This document shows positions 43,407-51,756 of a stretch of DNA of 64,000 nucleotides, piece by piece. The first letter of the stretch is position 1. Each line of letters starts with the position of its first letter. The stretch is from positions 1 to 64,000 of the forward strand of contig PHGD01000007.1 in the NCBI GenBank assembly GCA_011090425.1, read 5' to 3'. The notes under the pieces were generated by a model. The model did not search any database and had not been told where the DNA came from. It worked only from the letters and a program-made list of their open reading frames with translations. Source of the stretch: Nitrospira sp. LK70. Lineage in GTDB: Bacteria > Nitrospirota > Nitrospiria > Nitrospirales > Nitrospiraceae. Both the position numbers and the translations under genes were made by a program.

Positions 43407-45220
43407 ACTATCTGGCGCAGAATCTTGAAGCCCTTCGCAAGCGGTATCCAGCGCTTGCCGAAAATACGCAGGAGAACTCTGGTGGTCTGCTGACGATTGT
43501 GCCGTCTCGTGAGGGGAGTCCATCGGCCGCGCATGAAGGACGATGGGTTCACAGCGGATACGATCCGCGTCAAGAAGCTCAAGGATGGGCCAAAGCTCAA
43601 TTGCGTGAATGGAAAGCCAGCGAACTCGGGGTCGTCCTTGGTGTCGGCTTGCTGTATCACGTCGAAGCGTTGGTCGCTCTCAAGCCGCAAGGGGTGATGC
43701 TGGCGGTTGTCGTGCCCAATGTGGCAGAGCTCAAAGACGCCGTCTCGACGAGGCCTATGGCGGCCTGGATCCACCGAGTCGAATGGCTGTGGGGAACGCC
43801 TGCGGCGATGGCGGAGGAGTTGGCCGCAAGGTCGGAGCCGCTCCGGTTCATGACGTATGGACCGGCTGCTCGTCTGCAGGCCGACGCTCATCGGGATTTG
43901 GAAGCGGGGCTCCGACGGATGGTCTCGGCCAAGCAGACGGGCCGACTCCATGTTGCCGTCGTGGGGCCGATCTACGGCGGCTCGCTCCCGATCGCTCACC
44001 ACACGGTCGCAGCACTGGAATCCCTGGGCCATCGGGTCAGCTGGCTGGATCAAAGTCCCCATCGGATAAGCTACGAAACATTCGGGGTTTATCACGAGCC
44101 GCGCCACCGCCTCACCATGCAAAGCCGGTTTGCCGACGTGCTGAGCTTAGGCGTTGTGACGCATCTTGCCGAAGATCCGCCGGATCTTGTGTTGGCGCTT
44201 GCCCAGGCACCGATGAATCTTGCGGTGCTCGAGCATCTGCGCAAGAAGAAATTTCTCACCGCGATGTGGTTCGTTGAAAACCACCGGCATCTGACCTACT
44301 GGCAGCAGTTGGCCGGCGGGTATGACTATTGGTTTGTCATCCAGGAAGGCTCCTGCTTCGAATCGCTGAAGCGGGCGGGAGCTCGCCATGTCAGCTATCT
44401 GCCGATGGCGGCCGAGCCAAACCTGCATCGGCCGATTGTGTTGACTGCAGCCGACCAGGACGAGTATGGGGCCGACGTGTCCTTCGTAGGGGCGGGGTAT
44501 GCCAACCGGCGCACCGTTCTTCCGCGATGGTTATCGAATGATTGGTCGTTCAAGCTCTGGGGCAATGAATGGGAAGGCGCAGAGGGCTTCACCTCGGTGC
44601 TGCAGCGCGGCGGTGACCGTATCGATACAGAGACCTGCATCAAAGTGTTCAATGCCACCTCCATCAACCTGAATCTTCACTCCTATGCCGGCGACGGACT
44701 CGATCCGGAGGCTGACTTCGTCAACCCTCGGACATTCGAATTGGCTGCTTGCGGTGCATTTCAGCTGGTCGACGAGCGATCACTCATGCCGGATCTTTTT
44801 GCCGCCGATGAGCTGGTCCGGTTCACTGCGGTGGCTGAAGTGCCGTTGCTTATCCGTGCCTGGCTCGATGATGTGCCCGGACGACGCGCGATTGCTGAGG
44901 CCGCGCGTCGTCGTGTGTTCGCGCAGCACACGTACCAACATCGCATGAAGGAACTCTTGACTACCATCGGTGTGCATCAACCTGATCGAATCGGAGCCAT
45001 TATGCGCGGGGACCGCAACGCCGGCGCGTTGACGCAGCGTGAGAATACACCACCCGAGCTTGCAGCGCTCCTTCGCCGATTTCCGTCGGATCAACGAGTG
45101 GAGCTCAAGGAGGTAGCGGCTCAGATCAAGACGAAAGGTGCCGACCGAGAATTGGCGCGAGAGGAGCTGCTGGTTCTGATGCTGGATAGTTATCGAGTAG
45201 AAACGAGAGATCTCGTATGA
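43403..45220 (+). CDS. CgeB-like glycosyltransferase with DUF3880-type N-terminus
   Basis: 605 residues; the ATG overlaps the previous stop (ATGA). The N-terminal ~185 residues resemble no family I know well. The centre has VAVVGPIYGGSLPIAHHTVA and a DUF3880-like stretch (TAMWFVENHRHLTYWQQLAG, YDYWFVIQEGSCFESLKRAG). The C-terminal Glyco_trans_1_2-like part follows (DVSFVGAGYANRRTVLPRWL, NLNLHSYAGDGLDPEADFVN, PRTFELAACGAFQLVDERSL). This is the GT-B CgeB/maturation type found in flagellin glycosylation islands. Translationally coupled on both sides. Confidence 0.8.
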   Translation: MNYLAQNLEALRKRYPALAENTQENSGGLLTIVPSREGSPSAAHEGRWVHSGYDPRQEAQGWAKAQLREWKASELGVVLGVGLLYHVEALVALKPQGVMLAVVVPNVAELKDAVSTRPMAAWIHRVEWLWGTPAAMAEELAARSEPLRFMTYGPAARLQADAHRDLEAGLRRMVSAKQTGRLHVAVVGPIYGGSLPIAHHTVAALESLGHRVSWLDQSPHRISYETFGVYHEPRHRLTMQSRFADVLSLGVVTHLAEDPPDLVLALAQAPMNLAVLEHLRKKKFLTAMWFVENHRHLTYWQQLAGGYDYWFVIQEGSCFESLKRAGARHVSYLPMAAEPNLHRPIVLTAADQDEYGADVSFVGAGYANRRTVLPRWLSNDWSFKLWGNEWEGAEGFTSVLQRGGDRIDTETCIKVFNATSINLNLHSYAGDGLDPEADFVNPRTFELAACGAFQLVDERSLMPDLFAADELVRFTAVAEVPLLIRAWLDDVPGRRAIAEAARRRVFAQHTYQHRMKELLTTIGVHQPDRIGAIMRGDRNAGALTQRENTPPELAALLRRFPSDQRVELKEVAAQIKTKGADRELAREELLVLMLDSYRVETRDLV

Positions 45221-46884
45221 TGCGGCAAGTCCTGATCATCAACATCACCCGGATGGGCGATCTCGTCCAGATGGGCACTCTACTGTCACGTCTCCGAGAC
45301 GAATGGCCCGGCGTGGCGGTAGATCTTGTGGTCGATCGACAATTCGCGCCGGTGGCTTCCATGCTGAGCGGCTTGCGTGACATCATCGCGTATGATTTCC
45401 ACGCGTTGATTGATGAGAGCCGGGTCTGCGCCAAAGATACCGTTGCACTCTATCGAGAGGTCGCATCGTGGGCCGACGAATTGCACAAGTGCCGCTACGA
45501 TCGCATCATCAACCTCACATTCAACCGATCCAGTGCGCTCCTGACTGAATATGTCGGCGCGCACGATATCCGTGGCGCGCGGAGCGCTTGGGACGGCGGT
45601 ACGGTCATCAACAATCCCTGGATGGTGTATTTTACCGATATTCATCAGATCCGCCGGATTAATCGATTCAACCTCGTCGACGTCTATGCAATGGCTGGGA
45701 GCAGGCCAGGCTCGTTTGCACCATTGTGTGTGACGACGCCGGCCGAAAATACAGACTGGGGGAGGCGCTTTCTGTCGAGTCCGGGAGGGCCGGATGGCAA
45801 ATGGATCGCGGTGCAGGCAGGGGCGAGCGACGTAATGAAGGCCTGGCGGCCAGAGCATTTCGGCGTGGCACTGGCCCGCTTCAGCAAGCATTGGGATGGC
45901 GGCATTCTGTTCATCGGATCGCCATCGGAACGGGACGCGATCGCTCATGTCATCCGGACGTATCGAGAGACGGGTGGGCGCAGCACAATCAAGAATGCCG
46001 CTGGGCAAACGACGTTGCCGCAGCTTGTCGCTCTCCTGGCGGACTGTCGGGTATTGCTCACAAACGATACAGGACCGATGCATTTGGCCGTTGGGGTGCA
46101 GACTCCGGTCATTGATCTGTCCGTCGGCCATGTGGATTTCCAGGAGACCGGTCCACACGGGCCAGGACATTGGGTTCTGCAGCCGGATCTCGAGTGTGCG
46201 CCCTGCGGTTTTGACCAGGTGTGTTCGCACCACGCTTGTAAGGATCGGCTGCCGATCGACGTGGTTGCCGCTGTCATGCAGCATGTGGTGGGGCAGGGAC
46301 CGTTGCCCGTGACTGTACCGGGCTATCGTTTGTACCGATCAGGCGTCGATGCGGATCAATTGGGCACTTTTGAACTCGTCTCCGGCCGTGAAGATGCAAT
46401 AGAGACCTGGTATGCGGCATTCTGGCGCCGCCGCTGGTATGAGTCGTTCACCGGTCGGACGAGCCGGCTGCCGGCACTCAACAGTGTTGCACCGGACACC
46501 GGCGAGGGATTGGCCTGTATGAGGACGATGATGCCGTTGCTCGACAGCCTCTGCCGACGGGCCGACCATATCGTCCGGCTCACCGGGCAAATGCCGCTTC
46601 CTGTCCAAGCCATTCAAGCGTTACAGCTGACACAAGCGGAGGAACGTCAGAAGGTGGCTCAGGCCGGAAGAGCGACGTGGGCCACAAGACCGCTGATCAC
46701 GGCCGCGCTCCGCCTGTTGCATCAGGACAATGTGCAAGGGCTGGAGCGAATGGCGAGGCATCACGCGGCGGCGTATCATCGCTGGCGCCACGAGACGAAG
46801 GTCGTGGCGTCCTACCTCACATCCGCGCGAGGGGCGCCCGCTTCGAGTGCAAACGCACCTGTGTCCTACGTCGGTATCAAATGA
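45217..46884 (+). CDS. Second GT9 (heptosyltransferase-like) glycosyltransferase
   Basis: 555 residues, about 200 longer than a standard GT9 enzyme. The start overlaps the previous stop (ATGATG). The N-terminal signature is present (VLIINITRMGDLVQMGTLLS), as is the C-terminal donor site (LTNDTGPMHLAVGVQTPVID). After residue ~345 comes a Cys-containing segment (PDLECAPCGFDQVCSHHACK), frequent in GT9 enzymes, then a ~170-residue helical extension of unknown role. It is the last recognisable transferase of the cluster. Confidence 0.82.
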   Translation: MMRQVLIINITRMGDLVQMGTLLSRLRDEWPGVAVDLVVDRQFAPVASMLSGLRDIIAYDFHALIDESRVCAKDTVALYREVASWADELHKCRYDRIINLTFNRSSALLTEYVGAHDIRGARSAWDGGTVINNPWMVYFTDIHQIRRINRFNLVDVYAMAGSRPGSFAPLCVTTPAENTDWGRRFLSSPGGPDGKWIAVQAGASDVMKAWRPEHFGVALARFSKHWDGGILFIGSPSERDAIAHVIRTYRETGGRSTIKNAAGQTTLPQLVALLADCRVLLTNDTGPMHLAVGVQTPVIDLSVGHVDFQETGPHGPGHWVLQPDLECAPCGFDQVCSHHACKDRLPIDVVAAVMQHVVGQGPLPVTVPGYRLYRSGVDADQLGTFELVSGREDAIETWYAAFWRRRWYESFTGRTSRLPALNSVAPDTGEGLACMRTMMPLLDSLCRRADHIVRLTGQMPLPVQAIQALQLTQAEERQKVAQAGRATWATRPLITAALRLLHQDNVQGLERMARHHAAAYHRWRHETKVVASYLTSARGAPASSANAPVSYVGIK

Positions 46885-46898
46885 GAGGAGACTGGCCC

Positions 46899-47429
46899 AT
46901 GCAGATTACGCTCGATCAAGACCACTGGGAAGTCGACGCGCCGCTGACGATGGAACATGTGCTGACGGAGCTTAGTGAACGCGCTCATGCTCGAGCTCGT
47001 ATCGTCACCAAGTTGCAGCTCGACCATCGTACGATTACAGACCGTGACTTGGACCCTGTATTTCTCGCTGAATCGGTCGGGCGCTTTCGGCAGCTGACGG
47101 CCGTGTCGCAGCCGATGCCGGATCTCATACGGGCCGCCGAAGGGTCCATCAGGAAATACGCAGAGGCTCTGCGCAGCGAGGGGGCGTCCTTGCTCTCGCC
47201 GTTGCGATTCGGACCATTGCCGCTTTCGGCGCTCGACGCCTGGCTGGGACAGCTGGCAGACTATCTCGAGTTCGTAGATGGGACTTCGGTCACTATGCAG
47301 GTAGGGACCGGAGCCTCCGACGTCGCGCCTTGGGTCCAACAGCTTGTGGAGGCGCGGGCAGCTCAAGACGTGGTTCGTTTGGCGGATCTCTTGGAGTATG
47401 AAATTTTGCCTCGGTTGGATATCCGATGA
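46899..47429 (+). CDS. Protein of unknown function between glycosylation genes and fliC
   Basis: 176 residues from the ATG at 46899 after AGAGGAG; a longer frame overlapping the transferase is a shadow. It is mostly helical and acidic, with no membrane helix, signal or motif I know (MEHVLTELSERAHARARIVT, LGQLADYLEFVDGTSVTMQV). Spacing of 14 bases to the transferase gene shows co-transcription. Size and composition could fit a flagellin-specific adaptor or chaperone, but this is speculation from position only. Confidence 0.6.
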   Translation: MQITLDQDHWEVDAPLTMEHVLTELSERAHARARIVTKLQLDHRTITDRDLDPVFLAESVGRFRQLTAVSQPMPDLIRAAEGSIRKYAEALRSEGASLLSPLRFGPLPLSALDAWLGQLADYLEFVDGTSVTMQVGTGASDVAPWVQQLVEARAAQDVVRLADLLEYEILPRLDIR

Positions 47430-47491
47430 TGACGGCAGATTGGAGTCCATTGTCATCGGCTCAGCCACCTCGCGCTTGATTGATGAACCAC

Positions 47492-47518
47492 TCAAGTCCC
47501 ACTTGATTCAGCCGATAA
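47492..47518 (+). promoter_or_regulatory. Sigma-28 (FliA) promoter of fliC
   Basis: TCAAGTCC (47492-47499), 11 bp, GCCGATAA (47511-47518). The -10 is a perfect match to the FliA consensus. It implies a transcript start near 47525 and a leader of about 93 nt. Confidence 0.8.
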
Positions 47519-47524
47519 GACACC

Positions 47525-47617
47525 AGACCCGCTCACGGAGATGAGCAGGACGCGCTTCTGCACGGATGCTGGAGGCGAAGGGGCTGATCAGGTTTTTGAC
47601 TCAAGGAGGAAGGGGCT
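47525..47617 (+). promoter_or_regulatory. fliC 5' leader with six GGA motifs, candidate CsrA target
   Basis: GGA triplets occur at 47537, 47548, 47564, 47571, 47605 and 47608. The one at 47564 lies in GCACGGATGCT, close to the CsrA SELEX core, and the last two sit within the Shine-Dalgarno (AAGGAGGA). CsrA binding there would block ribosome access; csrA-fliW are encoded at 31346-32087. Confidence 0.5.
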
Positions 47618-48445
47618 ATGTCACTTATTGTCAACAACAATCCTGCATCCATCTCGGCCCAGCGCAATCTGGGTGTGAGTTCGGCAAGCTTGAGCCGCTC
47701 GGTAGAGCGTCTGTCGTCCGGGCTCCGCATCACTCGCGCCGCCGACGATGCGGCCGGTCTCGGCCTATCCGAAACCTTACGGGCGCACATTCGCAGCATC
47801 AACCAGGCCGTTCGGAACTCTTCGGACGGGATTAGCTTAACGCAGATCGCCGACGGAGCGGCTGCCACTATCGGCAATCTTATGGCTCGCCTGCGCGAGT
47901 TAGCCTCACAATCATCCAGCGGCACGGTGGGCGCTACCGAACGATCGTATATCGATCAGGAGTTCGTGGCGCTGCGTTCGGAAATCGACCGCATTGCGCA
48001 GGTGACGGAGTTCAATGGGCAAGCGTTGACCAGCGGCAGCACGATCAGTTTCACGATGCAGGTGGGTTTCAAGAGCGGTACCGGTAACACGTTGACGATG
48101 GATCTGAACCAACTGACGATTTCCGCGTTGGGTATCAGTAGCGTGAACGTGTCCACAGCGGCTAATGCACAGAGCGCGCTGAGCAACATCGACAGCGCCA
48201 TCAGCGCCGTGGCAACCGCACGCGCCGAGTATGGGTCGCTCCAGAATCGATTCGAAGCTACGATCGCAAATCTGGAGGTTTCGAGTGAAAATCTTACGGC
48301 AGCCGAATCGCGGATCCGCGATGCGGATATTGCCTATGAAACCTCACAATTCACAAAGAACCAGGTTCTGGTGCAGACAGGTATTGCCGTGCTTGCGCAG
48401 GCGAATACGTTGCCGCAGCAGGCGCTGGCCTTACTCCGAGGGTAA
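47618..48445 (+). CDS. fliC: Flagellin FliC
   Basis: 275 residues, a short flagellin with terminal D0/D1 domains and almost no variable centre. N-terminal signature SLIVNNNPASISAQRNLGVS and SVERLSSGLRITRAADDAAG; C-terminal SRIRDADIAYETSQFTKNQV and LAQANTLPQQALALLRG. The middle is Ser/Thr-rich and could carry O-glycans, in line with the transferase cluster directly upstream. Very strong ribosome site AAGGAGGAAGGGG. Single flagellin gene in the window; a hairpin follows the stop. Confidence 0.97.
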   Translation: MSLIVNNNPASISAQRNLGVSSASLSRSVERLSSGLRITRAADDAAGLGLSETLRAHIRSINQAVRNSSDGISLTQIADGAAATIGNLMARLRELASQSSSGTVGATERSYIDQEFVALRSEIDRIAQVTEFNGQALTSGSTISFTMQVGFKSGTGNTLTMDLNQLTISALGISSVNVSTAANAQSALSNIDSAISAVATARAEYGSLQNRFEATIANLEVSSENLTAAESRIRDADIAYETSQFTKNQVLVQTGIAVLAQANTLPQQALALLRG

Positions 48446-48451
48446 TAGATT

Positions 48452-48494
48452 ATCGAGGCCGCGCCCGCGTTTCCTGAGTGGGCGCGACCTCGAT
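48452..48494 (+). terminator. Strong hairpin after fliC
   Basis: Stem of 17 positions, 15 of them Watson-Crick: 48452-48468 (ATCGAGGCCGCGCCCGC) with 48478-48494 (GTGGGCGCGACCTCGAT), 9-nt loop. No T-run follows, so it may protect the abundant fliC mRNA or attenuate read-through into flaG-fliD. Confidence 0.65.
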
Positions 48495-48514
48495 AGTTCA
48501 GTAGGGAGGCTGCC

Positions 48515-48871
48515 ATGATACAGGGCATTACACCAAAGGCAGATCCTCGGGTGGACCGCGTTGGGGAAGCGGACCTATCTGGTTCGGTCGGGCAGAAGCT
48601 GCGCGCGAAGAAAGGCGACTCGGATGGTCAGTCGACTTTCCAGAATGACCGTGCCAGGATCGATCGGGCCGCAACGAAGGTCAAGGAAGTCCTGAGCCTG
48701 GCGGACCTGCGGCTCAAGATCGAAGTGGACGATGAAACGAAACGGGTGGTTGTGAAGGTGATCGAGCAGAAATCCGGTGAGGTGATTCGCCAGATTCCAG
48801 CTAAAGAGTTGCTGGAGTTGGAACAGTACCTGTCCAGCCAGAAGGGGATCCTACTGAGCGAACAGGCGTAG
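48515..48871 (+). CDS. flaG: FlaG-family flagellar protein
   Basis: 118 residues. The C-terminal half has the FlaG domain (DLRLKIEVDDETKRVVVKVI, EQKSGEVIRQIPAKELLELE). FlaG affects filament length in some polar-flagellated bacteria, and its mechanism is poorly known. The N-terminal ~45 residues are charged and low in conservation. Placed between fliC and fliD, as in Vibrio and Pseudomonas. Ribosome site TAGGGAGG. Confidence 0.9.
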   Translation: MIQGITPKADPRVDRVGEADLSGSVGQKLRAKKGDSDGQSTFQNDRARIDRAATKVKEVLSLADLRLKIEVDDETKRVVVKVIEQKSGEVIRQIPAKELLELEQYLSSQKGILLSEQA

Positions 48872-48891
48872 GATAATCGCGAGGAGCCTGC

Positions 48892-50295
48892 ATGGCCACG
48901 ATAAGTTTTGGCGGTCTGGGAAACGGACTGGACTTCGGCCAGGTCGTCGATCAATTGGTCAAGGCGTCGCGCATCCCCGTCGATCGGCTCAACGCCAAAA
49001 AGGACGACCTGAATTCGAAATCGACCGACTATGCCACACTGAACACGAAGTTGATCGGCCTTCAGAGCGCGGCCGACAAGATGCGTTTGCCCTCCACCTT
49101 CGACCGCACCAGTGTGTCGGTCAGCGACACAACCGTGCTCACGGCAACGGGGTCGTCGTCGGCAGTTCCGGGAAGCTATACGGTCAAGGTCACGCAACTG
49201 GCGCAATCCCACCAGATCACGAGCAGGGCGGCGAAGGCGGTTGCGTCCACGACGACCGATATCGTGAGCGGCGGCTCGGGGACGTTCACCTTCCGCGTGG
49301 GCAGCGGCACGAATCAAACCGTCAGTCTGGACGCCACCGCGACAATCGAAGATTTCAAATCCGCCATCAATGATCTTGGTGCCGGCGTCACCGCATCAGT
49401 CGTGAACACGGGGAGTGAGGGTTCTCCCGCCTACCGGCTGGTGCTGACCGCCACTAGTACCGGTGCCACCAACGAGGTCACCATTGTTGCGGACAACACC
49501 GACCTCGATTTTCTAAACGGCACCGGAACCGGAGGAACTGATACTCTTCAAGCGGCTCAGGACGCCGTGATCGTTGTGGGCGATCCCACCCTGAATCCGC
49601 TGACATTCCAACGAAGCACCAACAATATTACCGATGCTATTACCGATGTGACGTTGACGCTGACTAAGATGACCGGCTTAAGTACGATCTCGGTCAATGT
49701 CGCACGGGATATGTCGGCCGTCCAAACCAACATCAAAGCTCTGGCGACGGCGTACAATGAGGTGGTCAAGTTCATCAACGAGCGGACTACCTACGACATC
49801 ACGACCAAGAAGGGCGGAATCTTCTTCAACGAGCCGACGGTGCGGACAGTGCTCGGCCAGGTAAGGACGGCACTCTCCTCCGTCGTGCCTGGATCGACCG
49901 CCTATGTTTCGGTGGGTGACGTCGGGTTCAAGACGGAGCGCGACGGATCGGTGACGGTCGATGATGCCAAGCTGAATGCGGCGCTCAGTTCTAATTACAC
50001 GGGCGTCAAAAATCTGTTCGTGAATCAAACCGGCAGCGTCGGAGTCGCCCAGCTCCTCAATGCAGCGGTGGATACCCTCGATGATATTGAATCCGGAGCG
50101 CTCACGCTCCGAAAACGAGGCCTCACCGACCAGATTTCGGATGTGACGGACGAGATTGCCCGGAAAGAAGACCTCATCTCGCAGTATGAAGAACGGCTCC
50201 GCCGCCAGTACGCGGCGCTCGATGGGCTCCTGAGGCAAATGCAAAGCCAGATCGGCTTCCTTCAGTCCAACTCCTCACTAACTGGGAAAAATTAG
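48892..50295 (+). CDS. fliD: Flagellar filament cap protein FliD (HAP2)
   Basis: 467 residues. FliD caps the filament tip and directs flagellin folding. The N-terminus is typical (ISFGGLGNGLDFGQVVDQLV, RIPVDRLNAKKDDLNSKST). A Flagellin_IN-like module lies at about residues 125-210 (SGTFTFRVGSGTNQTVSLDA). The C-terminal helices follow (EDLISQYEERLRRQYAALDG, LLRQMQSQIGFLQ). It lies 20 bases after flaG and 21 bases before fliS. Confidence 0.95.
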   Translation: MATISFGGLGNGLDFGQVVDQLVKASRIPVDRLNAKKDDLNSKSTDYATLNTKLIGLQSAADKMRLPSTFDRTSVSVSDTTVLTATGSSSAVPGSYTVKVTQLAQSHQITSRAAKAVASTTTDIVSGGSGTFTFRVGSGTNQTVSLDATATIEDFKSAINDLGAGVTASVVNTGSEGSPAYRLVLTATSTGATNEVTIVADNTDLDFLNGTGTGGTDTLQAAQDAVIVVGDPTLNPLTFQRSTNNITDAITDVTLTLTKMTGLSTISVNVARDMSAVQTNIKALATAYNEVVKFINERTTYDITTKKGGIFFNEPTVRTVLGQVRTALSSVVPGSTAYVSVGDVGFKTERDGSVTVDDAKLNAALSSNYTGVKNLFVNQTGSVGVAQLLNAAVDTLDDIESGALTLRKRGLTDQISDVTDEIARKEDLISQYEERLRRQYAALDGLLRQMQSQIGFLQSNSSLTGKN

Positions 50296-50316
50296 GATCG
50301 TCCAGGGAAGGGATCT

Positions 50317-50709
50317 ATGCTCACTCAATACACGAACCAGTATCAGCAGACACAGGTGATGACCTCCTCCAGAGTCCAGGTCGTCGTGCTGCTCTACGAC
50401 GCGGCCATCCAATCGATCGAACTGGCTCGGGTCGGGATTGAGTCGGGCAATCTAAGAGAAAAAGGCCGATTCCTCGGACGAGCCATTTCCATCATCGGGG
50501 AGCTCAATAGTGTACTCGATTTCGAACAAGGCGGTGAGATCGCGCATTCGCTGCACCGCCTCTACGAGTACATGCTCAGCGAACTGGTCACGGCCAATGC
50601 CCGCAACGATGCGCGCCGCCTTGATGGCCCGCTGCGTTGCCTGACGACACTTCGTGAGGGGTGGCTTGAGATTGCGGTACAGCAGACTCGTATGGCAGGT
50701 GTACGATGA
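50317..50709 (+). CDS. fliS: Flagellin export chaperone FliS
   Basis: 130 residues, family length, all helical. Conserved features: YQQTQVMTSSRVQVVVLLYD, AIQSIELARVGIESGNLREK, LDFEQGGEIAHSLHRLYEYM. FliS binds the flagellin C-terminus in the cytoplasm and delivers it to FlhA; in CsrA/FliW systems it can also influence feedback. Its stop overlaps the next gene's ATG (ATGA). Confidence 0.95.
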   Translation: MLTQYTNQYQQTQVMTSSRVQVVVLLYDAAIQSIELARVGIESGNLREKGRFLGRAISIIGELNSVLDFEQGGEIAHSLHRLYEYMLSELVTANARNDARRLDGPLRCLTTLREGWLEIAVQQTRMAGVR

Positions 50710-51032
50710 ACTCCACGGGGGAGAATAGTCACGTCGTCGTTGCCCGTCTCACAAAGGCTGCTGCAGAGGCGGCTGAGCTCGGACAATGGGACGCCGTTGC
50801 TCAATGTTATCGTGATCGCGCTGCTCACTTGTCGGCCGTACAGGCGCCGATTCGAGAGGCGAGCGATCTGCTGAAGCTCGATGAACAGATCCGCGATCGT
50901 GTGCGTACCGCCCAAGCCGTGTTGGTGTCTCTGTTGGGTGAGGCGGCGGTGACCAGGCAGCGACTTCAGGGTCTACATCAGCGGCTTGAGGTGCAGCCCT
51001 CAGCTCCTGCGACCGTATCCATGAAGGTGTAG
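50706..51032 (+). CDS. fliT: FliT-like flagellar chaperone
   Basis: 108 residues, helical, beginning in an ATGA overlap with fliS. No strong motif, but size, composition and the position directly after fliS match FliT-type chaperones of FliD (LTKAAAEAAELGQWDAVAQC, LDEQIRDRVRTAQAVLVSLL). Sequence similarity within this family is low, so the symbol rests largely on context. Confidence 0.65.
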   Translation: MNSTGENSHVVVARLTKAAAEAAELGQWDAVAQCYRDRAAHLSAVQAPIREASDLLKLDEQIRDRVRTAQAVLVSLLGEAAVTRQRLQGLHQRLEVQPSAPATVSMKV

Positions 51033-51124
51033 CGTTTCCGCTGGAACTGAGTCGTCCTTCATGGCCGAGAGCCAGCGCGCGCCCCTATGCGAGATAAGCG
51101 CATAGCATAGAAAGTTACACGACC

Positions 51125-51730
51125 ATGGCCTCTCCAGTCACCGCACCTTCCGTACCATCCAAGCATTCCGCAGATGAACGGCGAGAATGGATCAGAATCG
51201 ACGACCGAGTGCTGATGGAATATCGTTTGCTGGCCGATACAGGAACCGCCAATTCTGTCGAGACAAGCAGCACCACTCCAGAGATGATTTCAGCAGCCGT
51301 CACGAAGCCGACAGCGGATCTGCTCGCGCGCACTGGAGAGTCATTGATCGGCTCATCGGTGCTTGCATGGATCATGAAAGTCGATTACCTGCTCGAAGTC
51401 ATTCTCAATTCCCTCGCGACGATCGCGCCGTCAAGTGTCGTCATGGCGAAGCTGACGGATGTCAATTTGAGCGGAGGGGGTGTGGGTTTCGCGTCCTCCC
51501 ACGAATTCTCGGTTGGCGACCGAATATCGGTCAAGATGATCCTGCCTCCGTTTACCCCCATCCACGCCGTGGCGGAGGTGATTCGATCGACATCGGACCC
51601 CCAGAGACAGGGCTGGATCCTTGCCACGGAATTCGTCGAAATCAGTGCAAACGATCAGGAGCATCTCATCCGACACATTCTTCATACACAAGCCGAACGA
51701 TTGAGAGCCCGCCGGACTTCCGTCTTGTAG
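51125..51730 (+). CDS. PilZ-domain protein with an insertion between the two ligand motifs
   Basis: 201 residues. The c-di-GMP-binding arginine motif is near the start (ERREWIRIDDRVLMEYR) and the second element is DVNLSGGGVGF at about residue 117. In ordinary PilZ domains these are ~25-40 residues apart; here about 90, because of a helical insert (ARTGESLIGSSVLAWIMKVD, YLLEVILNSLATIAP). This resembles helical-insert PilZ variants. The remaining strands are normal (EFSVGDRISVKMILPP). Likely a c-di-GMP effector at the end of the filament operon; the target is unknown. Confidence 0.8.
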   Translation: MASPVTAPSVPSKHSADERREWIRIDDRVLMEYRLLADTGTANSVETSSTTPEMISAAVTKPTADLLARTGESLIGSSVLAWIMKVDYLLEVILNSLATIAPSSVVMAKLTDVNLSGGGVGFASSHEFSVGDRISVKMILPPFTPIHAVAEVIRSTSDPQRQGWILATEFVEISANDQEHLIRHILHTQAERLRARRTSVL

Positions 51731-51756
51731 AAACCGATCGTTCCTCAAGATACCGG

